From an uncultured Opitutia bacterium (GTDB lineage Bacteria > Verrucomicrobiota > Verrucomicrobiia > Opitutales > Coraliomargaritaceae): a stretch of DNA of 64,000 bases. Both the position numbers and the translations under genes were made by a program. Positions 35,151 through 44,187 of this stretch are shown piece by piece. The notes below the pieces were generated by a model. The model was not told the DNA's origin, did not search any database, and was given only the letters and a program-made list of their open reading frames with translations. How positions within the stretch are numbered: the stretch's first letter is position 1; the number at the start of each line of letters is the position of its first letter. The stretch is taken from assembly GCA_937136395.1 (NCBI GenBank), contig CAKZOI010000022.1, positions 248,001-312,000 on the forward strand, written 5' to 3'.

Positions 35151-35879
35151 CTACTCTTGTTTCTCTGCCTCAGCAAGAATGGCATCGATCCATTCAGCCT
35201 TTGTGCTGATTCGCGCGTCGGCATAGAAGCCTTTTCGAGGTCCTTTCGTCACGCCGACAACCATCCATTTACCTTCGATTTCTGCGTAAAGTGGTCCGCC
35301 TGAGTCACCCGGTGCGGTGCCGCCTTCATACTTCGTATGTCCAGGCCCTTTGGGTTCATAACGATAGTGCAGGTCATGTTCGGTCGCGTTAAAAATATTA
35401 TTGGTAATTGCTCGAGGAACACGAGCTCGCTTGAGCATGTCTCGATGTCCCTTGACTAGAGGTGCCCATCGGCCAAAAGCGACCTTCCATACCGTCATAC
35501 CGACCTCGTCGTTACCCCGATAAATCGGTGTGGGTTGAATATCTGTAACTGGTTCTTTGAGTAGAATAATTCCGAAGTCCGTATCGGGATGTCCTGTGAC
35601 GCTTTCTATCACCAGTGAGCGTTCGTTGATTTTTGCCCAATTCTTTTCGAGATCATCGCGTAGCACATGTCTTGCGGTCAGGATGGCGTTTGGCGTGATC
35701 AACACACCGCTGGCACCATTCACTCTGCAAACAGAAGCAAACTCAGGGCGCTTTGCCAGTTCTGCCAATGTATCTGGGTCCAACTCAGCATGATACGTTA
35801 CCGCCTGAGAAATGGGGCTTAGTAGTGAAGAAAGGGTGAATAAAAGGAGGGCTTGGAAATGCTTAGAGTGTATCGACAT
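35151..35879 (-). CDS. Secreted trypsin-like serine protease
   Basis: 242 aa with a signal peptide (MSIHSKHFQALLLFTLSSLL, cleavage near SQA). The catalytic triad of the S1 family is visible: His in LTARHVL, Asp in HPDTDFGIILL, and Ser in APGDSGGPLY. Only the protease domain is present; there is no PDZ or membrane segment, so the mature form is free in the periplasm or outside. The substrate is unknown. It lies upstream of the malectin-type protein on the same strand, with a gap of about 160 bp. Confidence 0.9.
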   Translation of the reverse strand: MSIHSKHFQALLLFTLSSLLSPISQAVTYHAELDPDTLAELAKRPEFASVCRVNGASGVLITPNAILTARHVLRDDLEKNWAKINERSLVIESVTGHPDTDFGIILLKEPVTDIQPTPIYRGNDEVGMTVWKVAFGRWAPLVKGHRDMLKRARVPRAITNNIFNATEHDLHYRYEPKGPGHTKYEGGTAPGDSGGPLYAEIEGKWMVVGVTKGPRKGFYADARISTKAEWIDAILAEAEKQE

Positions 35880-36047
35880 AGATGTATACGAACTTCGATT
35901 TATTTACTTCGGTATGCAACCAGAATGCAGTCTTATAGTGGTTTCCTTCTTTATAGCTTCGAGGAGTTGAGTTTCTTTTAAGTTACACTAGTCTCCAATA
36001 ATGATCTCAGAGGAACTGGAGAACCGAATAGTTGAACCGATGGAGCA

Positions 36048-37481
36048 TTGTTTACTTTGAATGATAAACGACAAGATAAGCCCTTGGTTGCAGTTGCAGG
36101 TGCAAGTGGGTTTGTAGGATCCCACCTACGGCAGTATTTGTCTAAAAATTTTCGTTTTAGAGCCCTGACACGAAGCCCGAATATCGTTGAGCAAAGTGTC
36201 TCTAACAATGAGACCGAGTGGAGGCATTGTGATTTGTATTCATTGCCCAAGGTCTCCGAAGCACTTGAGGGATGTGAATATGGCTTGTATTTGGTGCATT
36301 CGATGGCGCCCTCATCACGCTTAATGCAAGGGTCCTTTGAGGATACGGACTTATTGCTAGCGGACAACTTTATTCGCGCGGCTGAGAGCGCGGGTTTGAA
36401 GCATATTATTTATTTAAGTGGGTTGATGCCAGAAGGGGATGAGCACCTGTCCCCTCATTTGCGTAGCCGTTTGGAAGTCGAGCGTGTTTTAAACAGTCGA
36501 TCGATTAAAGTTACGGTATTAAGGGCAGGACTTATTTTCGGGCCCGGAGGTTCTTCCTTTTCGATGCTGATAAACCTCGTCAGCGGACTTCCAGTGATGC
36601 TCCTTCCCGCATGGGTGCGCTCCACGACGCAGTCGATTGACATCCAAAATGTGTGTGAGGCGTTCGAACTCTGTCTGACTGAAGAGGCCTTTTCGACGGG
36701 TGCAGTGTATGACCTTGGTGGACATGAGCCGATGACCTATCGAGACCTTATTCTGCGAACGGCATCGTTTTTGGGTAAGCGAATAAAGACCTACAATATT
36801 CCATGGAATTTATTTGCCTTGTCGCGACATTGGGTCGCTCATTTTGGTGAAGTTCCCGTTGCGCTAGTCGGCCCTTTGCAAGAAAGCTTACAGCATGATT
36901 TACGTGCGCGGAAGAGTCCTTTGTTAGATCGAATTTCCATTCATATACTAAGCCTAGAAGACTCCCTCTCGAGAGCTGTGGGCTCTGATGGAAAGCCGAT
37001 GTCGAATCCTCGGATGAAGACTCAAGCAGTTGACTCAAAACAGATCAAAAAAGACAAACGCGTGCGTTCTGTGCAGCGGATGCCTTTACCTCCGGGATTG
37101 GATGCGCAGCAGATTTCACGTGAGTATGGCCAGTGGCTGAGTCGCACATTTGCAAACCTCATCAATGCCGAGACCGATGATCAGGGAGTGGTGCGCTTTT
37201 ATCTTATCTCGAAGCGGCTGAAGCTATTGGAACTGACCCCTACGCCCTGGACGCTTCAAAACAAGCGTCGCTGTGCATACTACATATCCGGTGGGTATTT
37301 ATCTAAAAATGTGGACCCACTAGGTCGTTTTGAGTTTCGCCTTTTTCCTTCAAATAACTGTATCATTGCCTCGATACATGGTTTTGCGCCGAAGTTACCT
37401 TGGTTTTTGTATACGGTCACACAAGCACCACTACATGCATTCGTTATGCGGGCATTTAGCCGGTATCTCGCAAGATTATAG
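36048..37481 (+). CDS. SDR family NAD(P)-binding protein with DUF2867-like C-terminus
   Basis: 477 aa. N-terminal Rossmann fold with VAVAGASGFVGSHLRQYL and the conserved YLSGLMPEGD segment (extended SDR, atypical NmrA/YbjT class). The C-terminal region (about 340-477) has RRCAYYISGGYL and the LPWFLYTVTQAP motif of DUF2867-type proteins. A TTG is the first usable start, because an in-frame TGA lies 15 bp upstream and no in-frame ATG follows near the Rossmann motif. Members are poorly characterised oxidoreductases or epimerases. It is divergent from the serine protease gene. Confidence 0.75.
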   Translation: MFTLNDKRQDKPLVAVAGASGFVGSHLRQYLSKNFRFRALTRSPNIVEQSVSNNETEWRHCDLYSLPKVSEALEGCEYGLYLVHSMAPSSRLMQGSFEDTDLLLADNFIRAAESAGLKHIIYLSGLMPEGDEHLSPHLRSRLEVERVLNSRSIKVTVLRAGLIFGPGGSSFSMLINLVSGLPVMLLPAWVRSTTQSIDIQNVCEAFELCLTEEAFSTGAVYDLGGHEPMTYRDLILRTASFLGKRIKTYNIPWNLFALSRHWVAHFGEVPVALVGPLQESLQHDLRARKSPLLDRISIHILSLEDSLSRAVGSDGKPMSNPRMKTQAVDSKQIKKDKRVRSVQRMPLPPGLDAQQISREYGQWLSRTFANLINAETDDQGVVRFYLISKRLKLLELTPTPWTLQNKRRCAYYISGGYLSKNVDPLGRFEFRLFPSNNCIIASIHGFAPKLPWFLYTVTQAPLHAFVMRAFSRYLARL

Positions 37482-37628
37482 TAGATAGCTCGCCGCAGAG
37501 GGACAATCGAGACCTCAGTGGCAATCGACGAACGAGACGATGTTGTAAAGGTCGAAACTTTTGCTTCTCAAGGGATGAGTCTGTGCTAAGTTTTGCGCAT
37601 GTCTGATCAGCGCCCAAAGCAAACTCCT

Positions 37629-37688
37629 TAGGTTCACTCCGATAATATGGTGTGGACGCGTATCTTTTACGGTCGAGAGGTCATGTAG
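37629..37688 (+). other. Two in-frame TAG codons upstream of the FNT gene
   Basis: The reading frame of the downstream channel gene extends back to ATG 37599, but is interrupted by TAG at 37629-37631 and 37686-37688. Between them it reads VHSDNMVWTRIFYGREVM and after the second RIIETISRKDELQQRYVWRY, which looks like a normal FNT N-terminus. Confidence 0.6.
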
Positions 37689-37748
37689 CGTATTATCGAG
37701 ACGATTTCGCGTAAGGATGAGCTGCAGCAGCGCTACGTTTGGCGCTAC

Positions 37749-38465
37749 GTGTTACGTGCCGCGATGGCGGGCCTGATTGTTACACTCATGTATGTGTTTA
37801 CCTATCAAGTGAAGGCAGACCTAGGCGAGCTGCTGAATGAGGGGATTTCGAAATACATTACCGCACTCACATTCAGTGTGGCCTTGGTTTTTATTTATTT
37901 CACTAACTCTGAACTGCTGACCAGCAACTTTATGTATTTCACGGTCGGGATTTACTATCGAAAGATTAAATACTCGCATGCGCTACGGGTTCTGGGGCTC
38001 TGTTTATTTGGTAATATCTTAGGCATTATCTTTATCGCAGGTCTGGTGGCCTCCTGTAGTATTATTTCTCCTGAGATGCAGCAGCTCTTGTTGCACACGG
38101 TTGAGGTAAAAACAGTCGGTAGCGACGCATGGACGATCTTTGTTAAAGCGATCTTTGCTAATTTCTTTATTAACGTCGTCATCATTATTGCGATGCAACT
38201 CGGCGAAGATTATAGCGCCAAAATATTTGCCCTGCTTGCGGGCGTCACAGTCTTTGCGTATATGGGCTTTGAGCACGTTGTTGCAAATTCAGCTCTGTTT
38301 GCACTCGCACTTTTCATAGAGCCTGCAGCGGTGGATCTCGCGCATACTGGAAAGAACTTTGTCTTTTCTTTTTTGGGTAATTACGTCGGTGGCGGGCTTA
38401 TTATTGGTCTCTTTTACGCATTCCTAAATGATGATCGGAAAGTCAAGGCTAAGCCAGACGCCTGA
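37749..38465 (+). CDS. Formate/nitrite transporter (FNT) family protein
   Basis: An inner-membrane pentameric channel-type transporter for small anions such as formate or nitrite. 238 aa from GTG 37749 with about six hydrophobic segments; NFFINVVIIIAMQLGEDY and FAYMGFEHVVANSALF match the family's pore-forming repeats. The start is uncertain: coding-like sequence continues upstream through two TAG codons to ATG 37599. If the original start was there, the gene is nonsense-mutated and this GTG product would lack its cytoplasmic N-terminal helix. Substrate cannot be deduced. Confidence 0.72.
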   Translation: MLRAAMAGLIVTLMYVFTYQVKADLGELLNEGISKYITALTFSVALVFIYFTNSELLTSNFMYFTVGIYYRKIKYSHALRVLGLCLFGNILGIIFIAGLVASCSIISPEMQQLLLHTVEVKTVGSDAWTIFVKAIFANFFINVVIIIAMQLGEDYSAKIFALLAGVTVFAYMGFEHVVANSALFALALFIEPAAVDLAHTGKNFVFSFLGNYVGGGLIIGLFYAFLNDDRKVKAKPDA

Positions 38466-38685
38466 ACGAGCCGAAGCTTTGATTGGTTAGTGACAATCGT
38501 AGGCTCAAATATTTTAATTAAGGGGGTGAGCGTCAGGCTTGTAAGTCAGCGGGATCTCTCTGATTCCTCTCTGAATATAGGATGTTACAATTCAATATTC
38601 AACTGTCTACTTGTGGGCAGGTTTGCAAAACATCAGTGGGGTGTAGTCTAGTGGTATTCAAATGCACAGAGTGACCCCTATCCCT

Positions 38686-39429
38686 ATGAAAAAGTTATTT
38701 TTAATTGCGACGAGTTGTGCGCTAGCCACTAGTGTCTTTGCGCTGACAGCCTCGGACAATGCTGACAATTACGGCAGCGGTTGGACGAGTGGAACGAATG
38801 GCGGTTCTGGCTTCAACCCGTGGGGCTTTACGACTACGGCTGACAACACTGTGGATATTAATAATTCCGCGCCAGGCGGATCTAGTATCAACACGACAGC
38901 AGGATCCTTTGAAATGGCTGCAAACAACGGCGGCAGTTTTGATGTTTTTCGCTCGTTTGGCGGTGGGGCCTCCTTGGCCGCTGGCGATATCTTTAGTGTA
39001 GATATCAGTGTTAATTTTCGTAATGGGAATAAAGGGTTTGACCTTCGTAATGACGGCACCGGTCTGTTTAACTTTAATGTTGGCGGCGATAACTACTTTT
39101 TTGGTGGCACCGACTTGGGTGCTGAGCGCTGGGGGTATGTAACTGATGGCGTATACAGTTTAGAATTTGAGTTTCTTACTGAGACGATCATGAACGCTAA
39201 AATTACTCGCACGTCATTGACGGATATAACGCGTGAATTTGAACTCACCAATGTGAATTTGAGTAGTGCGGTGAACAACTTTAAGTTTTATGTCTCTGGG
39301 ACTGATAATGCCGATGCTGCCAATCGCCTGTATGCGAATAATTTAGAAGTCGTTCCCGAACCGAGCACCTATGCGCTGTTCGCAGGCGCATTTGTTTTGA
39401 TGTTTGCGATGCAACGCCGCCGTCGCTAA
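38686..39429 (+). CDS. PEP-CTERM sorting domain-containing protein
   Basis: 247 aa. Signal peptide (MKKLFLIATSCALATSVFAL), a Gly/Asn/Thr-rich mature region, and a C-terminal PEP-CTERM tag: VPEPSTYALF, a hydrophobic helix and the basic end AMQRRRR. Exosortase is expected to cleave at the tag and anchor the protein on the outer surface; no exosortase gene is in the window. ATG 38686 is chosen to begin at the signal peptide. Ligand and role unknown. Confidence 0.88.
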   Translation: MKKLFLIATSCALATSVFALTASDNADNYGSGWTSGTNGGSGFNPWGFTTTADNTVDINNSAPGGSSINTTAGSFEMAANNGGSFDVFRSFGGGASLAAGDIFSVDISVNFRNGNKGFDLRNDGTGLFNFNVGGDNYFFGGTDLGAERWGYVTDGVYSLEFEFLTETIMNAKITRTSLTDITREFELTNVNLSSAVNNFKFYVSGTDNADAANRLYANNLEVVPEPSTYALFAGAFVLMFAMQRRRR

Positions 39430-39445
39430 TCGTCAGTAATGTTTA

Positions 39446-39477
39446 AAAGGTCGCTATGGTTACGTAGCGGCTTTTTT
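39446..39477 (+). terminator. Probable terminator after the PEP-CTERM gene
   Basis: Stem GTCGCTA/TAGCGGC (one G-T pair) followed by TTTTTT, 20 bp after the stop. Confidence 0.6.
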
Positions 39478-39726
39478 GCTGAAGGTGAGGCGGGGTAAGT
39501 GCGGGGAGAATAAAGAAGGATGGTAGCCGTTCCGAGGCCAAAGGCCGACAAGACCGGTCGAAACGAACCGAAACAACTGTAAAGTTTTGGTCGATTTACA
39601 CCGCAAGGCCGCATGGTCCAAAGCGTCACCGCTTCGGCTACGACTCCGCACTTATAATTGCACTCGAAGGTGGGCAATCGGCGTTCAACGTTTGCATTTT
39701 ATCGCGAGTCAGATCTTTTTGTAGCG

Positions 39727-40728
39727 ATGTATCCTTCGCTTGAGCCTGTTATTGCTGATTTCATCCACCGTTTACCGAAGACAGAGACGCACCTACACAT
39801 CGAGGGCGCATTGCCGTATTCGCTGTTGCAGAAGCTGGATCCAGTGAAGTTTGCCGAGCCACAGGCCTGTTGGGCAGACGATTTTAAGTGGCAATGCTTT
39901 GAAGATTTTGAAGCACACTTGATTGAGCACGCAATGCAGTGGTTCACCACGCCAGAGCGCTACTACGAGGCGGCAAAGGTCATTTTTGAAGGGCATTTAC
40001 AACAAAATGTCCGCTATGTAGAGACTTCATTTCATGCAGGAATTATTGAGTTTTTAGGGATTCCTGGACCAGAGATCTTATCCGCAATTCGTAGTGCCGT
40101 TCCGAAAGGTCTAGAGCTACGTGTGTTTATGGGGATGTCCCGTAATAGCTATAACGAGACCTTGGCACCTGTCTTAGATGAATGCATTGAGTGGGAGGGG
40201 CTTGCAGGTATTGATTTGCATGGTGTGGAGTCGCTTCCTCTAGAGGCATGGACACCGAAGCTTTGGGCAAAAGCACGCGACGCTGGGCTCGAAATAAAAG
40301 CGCATGCAGGCGAGTTTGGTCCGGCTGCGCATGTGCGTGAAGCTATTGAGATTCTTGGCGTGAAACGTGTGCAACACGGGGTGCGTGCATGTGAGGATCC
40401 CCGTGTGGTTCAGCTTGCGATTGAGAAGGGGGTGACTTTTGACGTCTGTCCGATCAGTAACGTGAAACTCGACGTCGTCGATACGATGGCAGAGCACCCG
40501 ATTCGCCAGTATGTCGAGCAGGGCTTGCGCTGCACCATCAGCACCGACGATCCCTTTTCCTTTGGCAATACGATTGAAGAGGAGTATCGGGCGCTACATA
40601 CGGAGCTCCGCTTCAAGCCAGTCGAATTGGCTCGTTTGGCAAAAAATGGCTTCGAGGTAGCTTTAGTTGACGATGGGCTCCGCTCTAAGTGGCTCGCTGA
40701 GGTCGACGAGACCCTTCACCGCGTATAA
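39727..40728 (+). CDS. add: Adenosine deaminase family protein
   Basis: Deaminates adenosine to inosine or a related purine. 333 aa in the amidohydrolase TIM-barrel family: metal-binding [12 protein letters not shown] (HxH), the HAGE motif in KAHAGEFGP (catalytic Glu region), HGVRACEDP and the C-terminal [12 protein letters not shown], whose Asp is a metal ligand. ATG 39727 is preferred over the longer upstream frame, because the extra 23 residues fall in repeat-like DNA. Adenine and aminofutalosine deaminases share this fold, so the exact substrate is not certain. It stands alone. Confidence 0.85.
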   Translation: MYPSLEPVIADFIHRLPKTETHLHIEGALPYSLLQKLDPVKFAEPQACWADDFKWQCFEDFEAHLIEHAMQWFTTPERYYEAAKVIFEGHLQQNVRYVETSFHAGIIEFLGIPGPEILSAIRSAVPKGLELRVFMGMSRNSYNETLAPVLDECIEWEGLAGIDLHGVESLPLEAWTPKLWAKARDAGLEIKAHAGEFGPAAHVREAIEILGVKRVQHGVRACEDPRVVQLAIEKGVTFDVCPISNVKLDVVDTMAEHPIRQYVEQGLRCTISTDDPFSFGNTIEEEYRALHTELRFKPVELARLAKNGFEVALVDDGLRSKWLAEVDETLHRV

Positions 40729-40821
40729 AAATCGTGGGTCGTGGGGCTACAGCTTCGCCCCATATTATTTCTAGTATGGTTTGATCCGGTAGCGCAGGCG
40801 TGTCTCGAAGAGTACTAGCTT

Positions 40822-40904
40822 TAGGATGTTTTCAGCCATTACAAGAGGTGGGGTCGCCTCGGCGAGGCGACCCCACCAAAAAATTCTCTTAAAGTAGTGC
40901 CATT
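40822..40904 (+). repeat. 80-bp dispersed repeat, copy 1
   Basis: From TTTAGGATGTTTTCAGCC to GTGCCATTCG; about 90% the same as 43932-44017. It contains a perfect 15-bp-arm hairpin at 40847-40877 (GGTGGGGTCGCCTCG and its complement around a single G). Confidence 0.8.
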
Positions 40905-41034
40905 CGGCCTGTCTCACGCCACACGAAAGTCTGTGGTGCCTCGCAAGTGTCTATGCGCACCGAGGACGGTGCCGAGCTACCCTGTAATCTCTTATAGTAG
41001 CTAGATATGGCAGTAGGCTTAGGTGCAATTTTAG

Positions 41035-41187
41035 AAACCACGAATATACACGAAATTACACGAATCTGATAAGTCGCCACTATGGAGAAGTGTAAAGTTA
41101 ATGAAGCTCTGAGAGATTCGAGGGAGATGCTTTGAATATGAATGTTTATATATTTTTATTCGTGTTGATTTGTGTCCATTCGTGGTT
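41035..41187. repeat. ACCACGAAT-type inverted repeat
   Basis: Arms at 41035-41065 (AAACCACGAATATACACGAA...) and 41157-41187 (...TGTCCATTCGTGGTT) are imperfect reverse complements, 91 bp apart. This resembles a widespread intergenic repeat family of unknown function. Confidence 0.6.
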
Positions 41188-41554
41188 CAAGTCATTTATT
41201 TAAGGTCATTGATCCGATCCACCCTTTCGAAACGGTATAATACCGAATCGAGAAAACTTTGGCCTTCCTGATTGTGAACGTGGTCGCGCTGGCGCGTCTC
41301 GCGCCGCAAGGTCGTATAAGCCGGTCAAAACAATCGGTGCGGTGCGAGACGCACCTGCGCTACCCATTTCCATCGGATAGATTAAGCATGTCTTGCTCGG
41401 ACAATGGCGGTAACTGAAGCGATTCGGACCTAAGCTTGTAGGGCCTTTGCTTGCAAAGTGCCGCAGTTTACAGCTCGAGCCCTACAAATAAACCGATGTT
41501 CAATCCATGTGCAGTGTTGTTTTTGGCGCTTAAGCTAGCGTCATGCACGATGAG

Positions 41555-41587
41555 CCAAAAAAAGCCGCTGGATTGCTCCAGCGGCTT
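41555..41587 (-). terminator. Rho-independent terminator of the PEP-CTERM gene
   Basis: Perfect 11-bp stem AAGCCGCTGGA/TCCAGCGGCTT with a 4-nt loop, followed on the minus strand by seven T. It lies about 50 bp after the stop of the gene at 41641. Confidence 0.88.
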
Positions 41588-41640
41588 GAAATTTTAAGAA
41601 TTCGTCAGAAGCGAGGCTCTAGAGGAATGCCTTGAACCGT

Positions 41641-42384
41641 TTACTTGCGGCGACGCATTGCCACGAAGGACAAAGCGAAGAGACCGCCAAGAAGCGCATA
41701 TGTGCTTGGCTCAGGAACGACTGCGGCTGTTGACAGTGCAACATTGTCAACCCACAAGTGGTGACCAGCTGAACCATCTAGTCCTCCTGTGAAGGACAGT
41801 TCAAAAGTGACTGTTCCAGCAGCTTCTAGCGTGTTGTCAGCAAGGCTTGTCAAATCAAGGTCATACTCGTCGTGCTGATCTTGCGCTGCATTCGGAGCTG
41901 TGCCGAGTGATGTAATCGCATCGGTTGCTGATGTGAAAACATTACCAGCAGTAATGGCACCACCCGCTTGAACATTTAGTGAGAAATCACGTGCTGTGTT
42001 AGGGCGGAAAGCAAGCGCGTCGAAGTGGAATGCGCCTAAGTCAATGTCGCTACCACTGCCGTTAGTGAGAGTGATAGTGAAGGATCCATCAGAGCCATTG
42101 AAAGACACTAAATTCATGCCTGTGCCCACGATCGCGCTGCTTGCTGCAGTGCCGTTACCGTCGAAGCTTCCCCAAGTGGTGTCGGAGCTAGCGCCACGAT
42201 CTTCAGTTGCAACGTTGCTCATGCTAGTCTGTGCCATCGTAGCTGTGATGCCTGTTGCAGTGAAGGTAGACGTTGACGCTGCAGTGCTGTCAAACGTATC
42301 CCATGCTGCGACAAGATCTTGAGCAGATGCAGACAGAGTACCCATGGTTGCAGCGATTGCTGCGATTGTTAATGTTTTTTTCAT
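41641..42384 (-). CDS. PEP-CTERM sorting domain-containing protein
   Basis: 247 aa. Signal peptide (MKKTLTIAAIAATMGTLSASAQ), a Thr/Ser/Gly-rich mature part low in charge, and the sorting tag VPEPSTYALLGGLFALSFV followed by AMRRRK. It is unrelated in its mature part to the PEP-CTERM protein at 38686 but shares the tag. Likely exported and anchored by exosortase. It lies back to back with the LacI regulator, whose candidate operator (42560) lies between them, so it could be sugar-regulated. Confidence 0.9.
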   Translation of the reverse strand: MKKTLTIAAIAATMGTLSASAQDLVAAWDTFDSTAASTSTFTATGITATMAQTSMSNVATEDRGASSDTTWGSFDGNGTAASSAIVGTGMNLVSFNGSDGSFTITLTNGSGSDIDLGAFHFDALAFRPNTARDFSLNVQAGGAITAGNVFTSATDAITSLGTAPNAAQDQHDEYDLDLTSLADNTLEAAGTVTFELSFTGGLDGSAGHHLWVDNVALSTAAVVPEPSTYALLGGLFALSFVAMRRRK

Positions 42385-42559
42385 ATATATGTGTATTGAG
42401 GTTTAATTTGAATCTCGAGGTTCAGATTGTTTACACCGCACTAATTAATGGTTTCCCATAAAATACCGCCGTGTTTTTAAGGTTTATGGCTAAATAACTA
42501 TACTTTTACAGGGAAAATGATTTAACATCGTTGAAATTCGCTTGATTGTTTGCTCAAAG

Positions 42560-42573
42560 GGTAAACGGTTGCA
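42560..42573. promoter_or_regulatory. Candidate LacI-family operator
   Basis: GGTAAACGGTTGCA matches TGNAANCGNTTNCA at all fixed positions but the first. It lies 67 bp before the LacI start and may serve autoregulation. Confidence 0.5.
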
Positions 42574-42640
42574 GCAGAATCATTGTAGTCGTTACGATTA
42601 ATCAAATTTGGCTTCTCTAAAATATCCATTAGTATTTATC

Positions 42641-43669
42641 ATGAAAGTTACCCTAAAAGACATCGCTGCGGAGCTTGGCGTGAGCCATGCGACGATTTCG
42701 TTGGCACTGAATAATTCTCCTAAAGTCGCTAAGGCAACTCGCGAAAAGGTGTTGGCTAAGGCAAAGGAGATGGGGTATCAGGTGAGCCCTTACGTATCGG
42801 CCTTGATGGCGGCTCGGCGGCGTGGTCGCGATCTAGATCAAGCGCCAGTGATTGCTTTGGTCACCCCGAACCGTAGTGCGGACTACTGGAAGGAGCGACA
42901 CCATATACGGCGCTTTATTGAAAGTTGCACGGAGACGGCTGGGGGGCTGGGTATCCAAACGAAGCTTTTCTGGATCGGCGAAGAGGGCATGACGGCGAGG
43001 CGTATGAACGAGGTCTTCTTTCACCGAGGGATTCGTGGTGCCGTTCTGATGACGCATGGTAGGTGGGGTGAGCGAATGGACCATGCATGGTCGGATCTTG
43101 CCACAGTGACTTATGGGGCGCGTGAATTAAGACCCAACACGGATTGGGTGGGGGCAGACTTTTATGGAAACATGGAGCTCGTTTTAAATGAACTGGTCGC
43201 CCATAAGTATACGAAGGTCGGTTTCACCATGGATAAACCTTTCCATTATCAACATCACAATCGCTGGCTGTCGGCATATTTGAAAGAACGCTACTACGGA
43301 GGGATCGCCTCGATGGAACCTTGGTTGGACGCCCAGCCTGATTTCGAAGGGTTTAAAAAGTGGTTTCAAAAGTGGACCCCAGAGGTCATTGTCTGCGTGC
43401 AGCCGGCGACGATCATCGAATGGCTACAACAGCTAGGTCTCCGTGTGCCGCAAGATGTGAGTGTGGTAACGATAGGCACTGCGGAGCGGGGTGGTAAGCT
43501 GTCAGGTATCGTTGAGAATACATATACCTGCGGGAAACTTGCTTTGCAATTATTGGTCGACCGTATCCATCGTGGTGATTTTGGCACGTATGCAGATCCA
43601 TACCATATCACGGTGAAAGGTGAATGGAATCCTGGTGAGACCCTGAAGCGTTCTCATGTGGCGGAGTGA
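42641..43669 (+). CDS. LacI family transcriptional regulator
   Basis: 342 aa. N-terminal helix-turn-helix MKVTLKDIAAELGVSHATIS with the hinge PKVAKATREKVLAKAKEMGY, then a periplasmic-binding-like sugar sensor domain, and the typical end (TIGTAERGGKLSGIVEN). The effector is unknown, but the position before the GH3-to-GH78 run makes it the probable regulator of that cluster. ATG 42641 gives the canonical start; a TTG upstream is not used. A candidate operator lies 67 bp before the gene and another before the GH3 gene. Confidence 0.92.
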   Translation: MKVTLKDIAAELGVSHATISLALNNSPKVAKATREKVLAKAKEMGYQVSPYVSALMAARRRGRDLDQAPVIALVTPNRSADYWKERHHIRRFIESCTETAGGLGIQTKLFWIGEEGMTARRMNEVFFHRGIRGAVLMTHGRWGERMDHAWSDLATVTYGARELRPNTDWVGADFYGNMELVLNELVAHKYTKVGFTMDKPFHYQHHNRWLSAYLKERYYGGIASMEPWLDAQPDFEGFKKWFQKWTPEVIVCVQPATIIEWLQQLGLRVPQDVSVVTIGTAERGGKLSGIVENTYTCGKLALQLLVDRIHRGDFGTYADPYHITVKGEWNPGETLKRSHVAE

Positions 43670-43844
43670 AGTGGGTGTATACATTTAGTGAGAATAAGTA
43701 GTCTCCACGTTATGGACTTGGTATTCACTAGTTTTCACGCGCCGCAGTAATAATACCATCCTGTGACTTTTTCTGGCTGTGGGGTGCTTCTTTCAGGAAA
43801 GCTATTAATACCGTTATGAAAAATGATTGATCGGTTCACTCACA

Positions 43845-43925
43845 AGGTAGCGCAGCACCGTCCTCGGTGCGCACAGACGCTTGCGAGGCACCACAAACTT
43901 TCGTGCGGCGTGAGACACGCCTGCG
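43845..43925 (-). repeat. GCACCG-rich repeat, inverted relative to 40906-40982
   Basis: Reverse complement of 40906-40982 with scattered differences (GCACCGTCCTCGGTGCGCA versus TGCGCACCGAGGACGGTGC). Together with the adjacent 80-bp repeat it makes a mosaic cassette. Confidence 0.7.
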
Positions 43926-43931
43926 CTACCT

Positions 43932-44017
43932 TTAGGATGTTTTCAGCCTTTATAAGAGGTAGGGGCGCCTCGGCGAGGCGACCCTACCAAAAAAATTCCC
44001 TTAAAATAGTGCCATTC
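43932..44017 (+). repeat. 80-bp dispersed repeat, copy 2
   Basis: Matches 40822-40904. Its hairpin (43958-43988) keeps the pairing although both arms differ from copy 1 at the fourth base: G-C in copy 1, A-T in copy 2. Confidence 0.8.
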
Positions 44018-44173
44018 GAGGCGAGCCAGCTCTCATCTTATCACATACTTTAGGTTTAAGGTGGAGTGCATTTCTTGGAATGTAGACATTTTAACAATGT
44101 AAAATATGGGGTGTTTGTCAGCCCGATCGATCCATGGAGTGTATGAAGTCGGTCATCAGCAGATTTCCCCTGG

Positions 44174-44187
44174 CTTAAGCGTTTGCT
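44174..44187. promoter_or_regulatory. Candidate LacI-family operator before GH3
   Basis: CTTAAGCGTTTGCT shares the core AANCGNTT and the C of the right half with the LacI-family consensus; outer bases differ. It lies 60 bp before the GH3 start. Confidence 0.4.

Larger units (their letters stand above)
40729..41640. other. Long repeat-rich intergenic region
   Basis: About 900 bp with no credible gene. It holds, in order: a palindromic hairpin unit (40847-40877) inside a copy of an 80-bp repeat, a GCACCG...GGTGC-rich block that recurs in inverted orientation at 43845-43925, an ACCACGAAT-type inverted repeat (41035-41187), another GCGAGACGC-rich block at about 41280-41365, and the terminator of the downstream PEP-CTERM gene. 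Confidence 0.6.

Noticed and set aside
28132-38465. Reassignment of TAG to an amino acid in this organism
   Set aside because: Many well-defined genes in the window end naturally at TAG (xerC-like, cls, pyrD, glgC, usp), so TAG is a normal stop here; local nonsense mutations or readthrough remain possible.
39430-39726. Gene in the gap before adenosine deaminase
   Set aside because: Short open frames on both strands lack start signals and coincide with a terminator and GC-rich repeat-like DNA.
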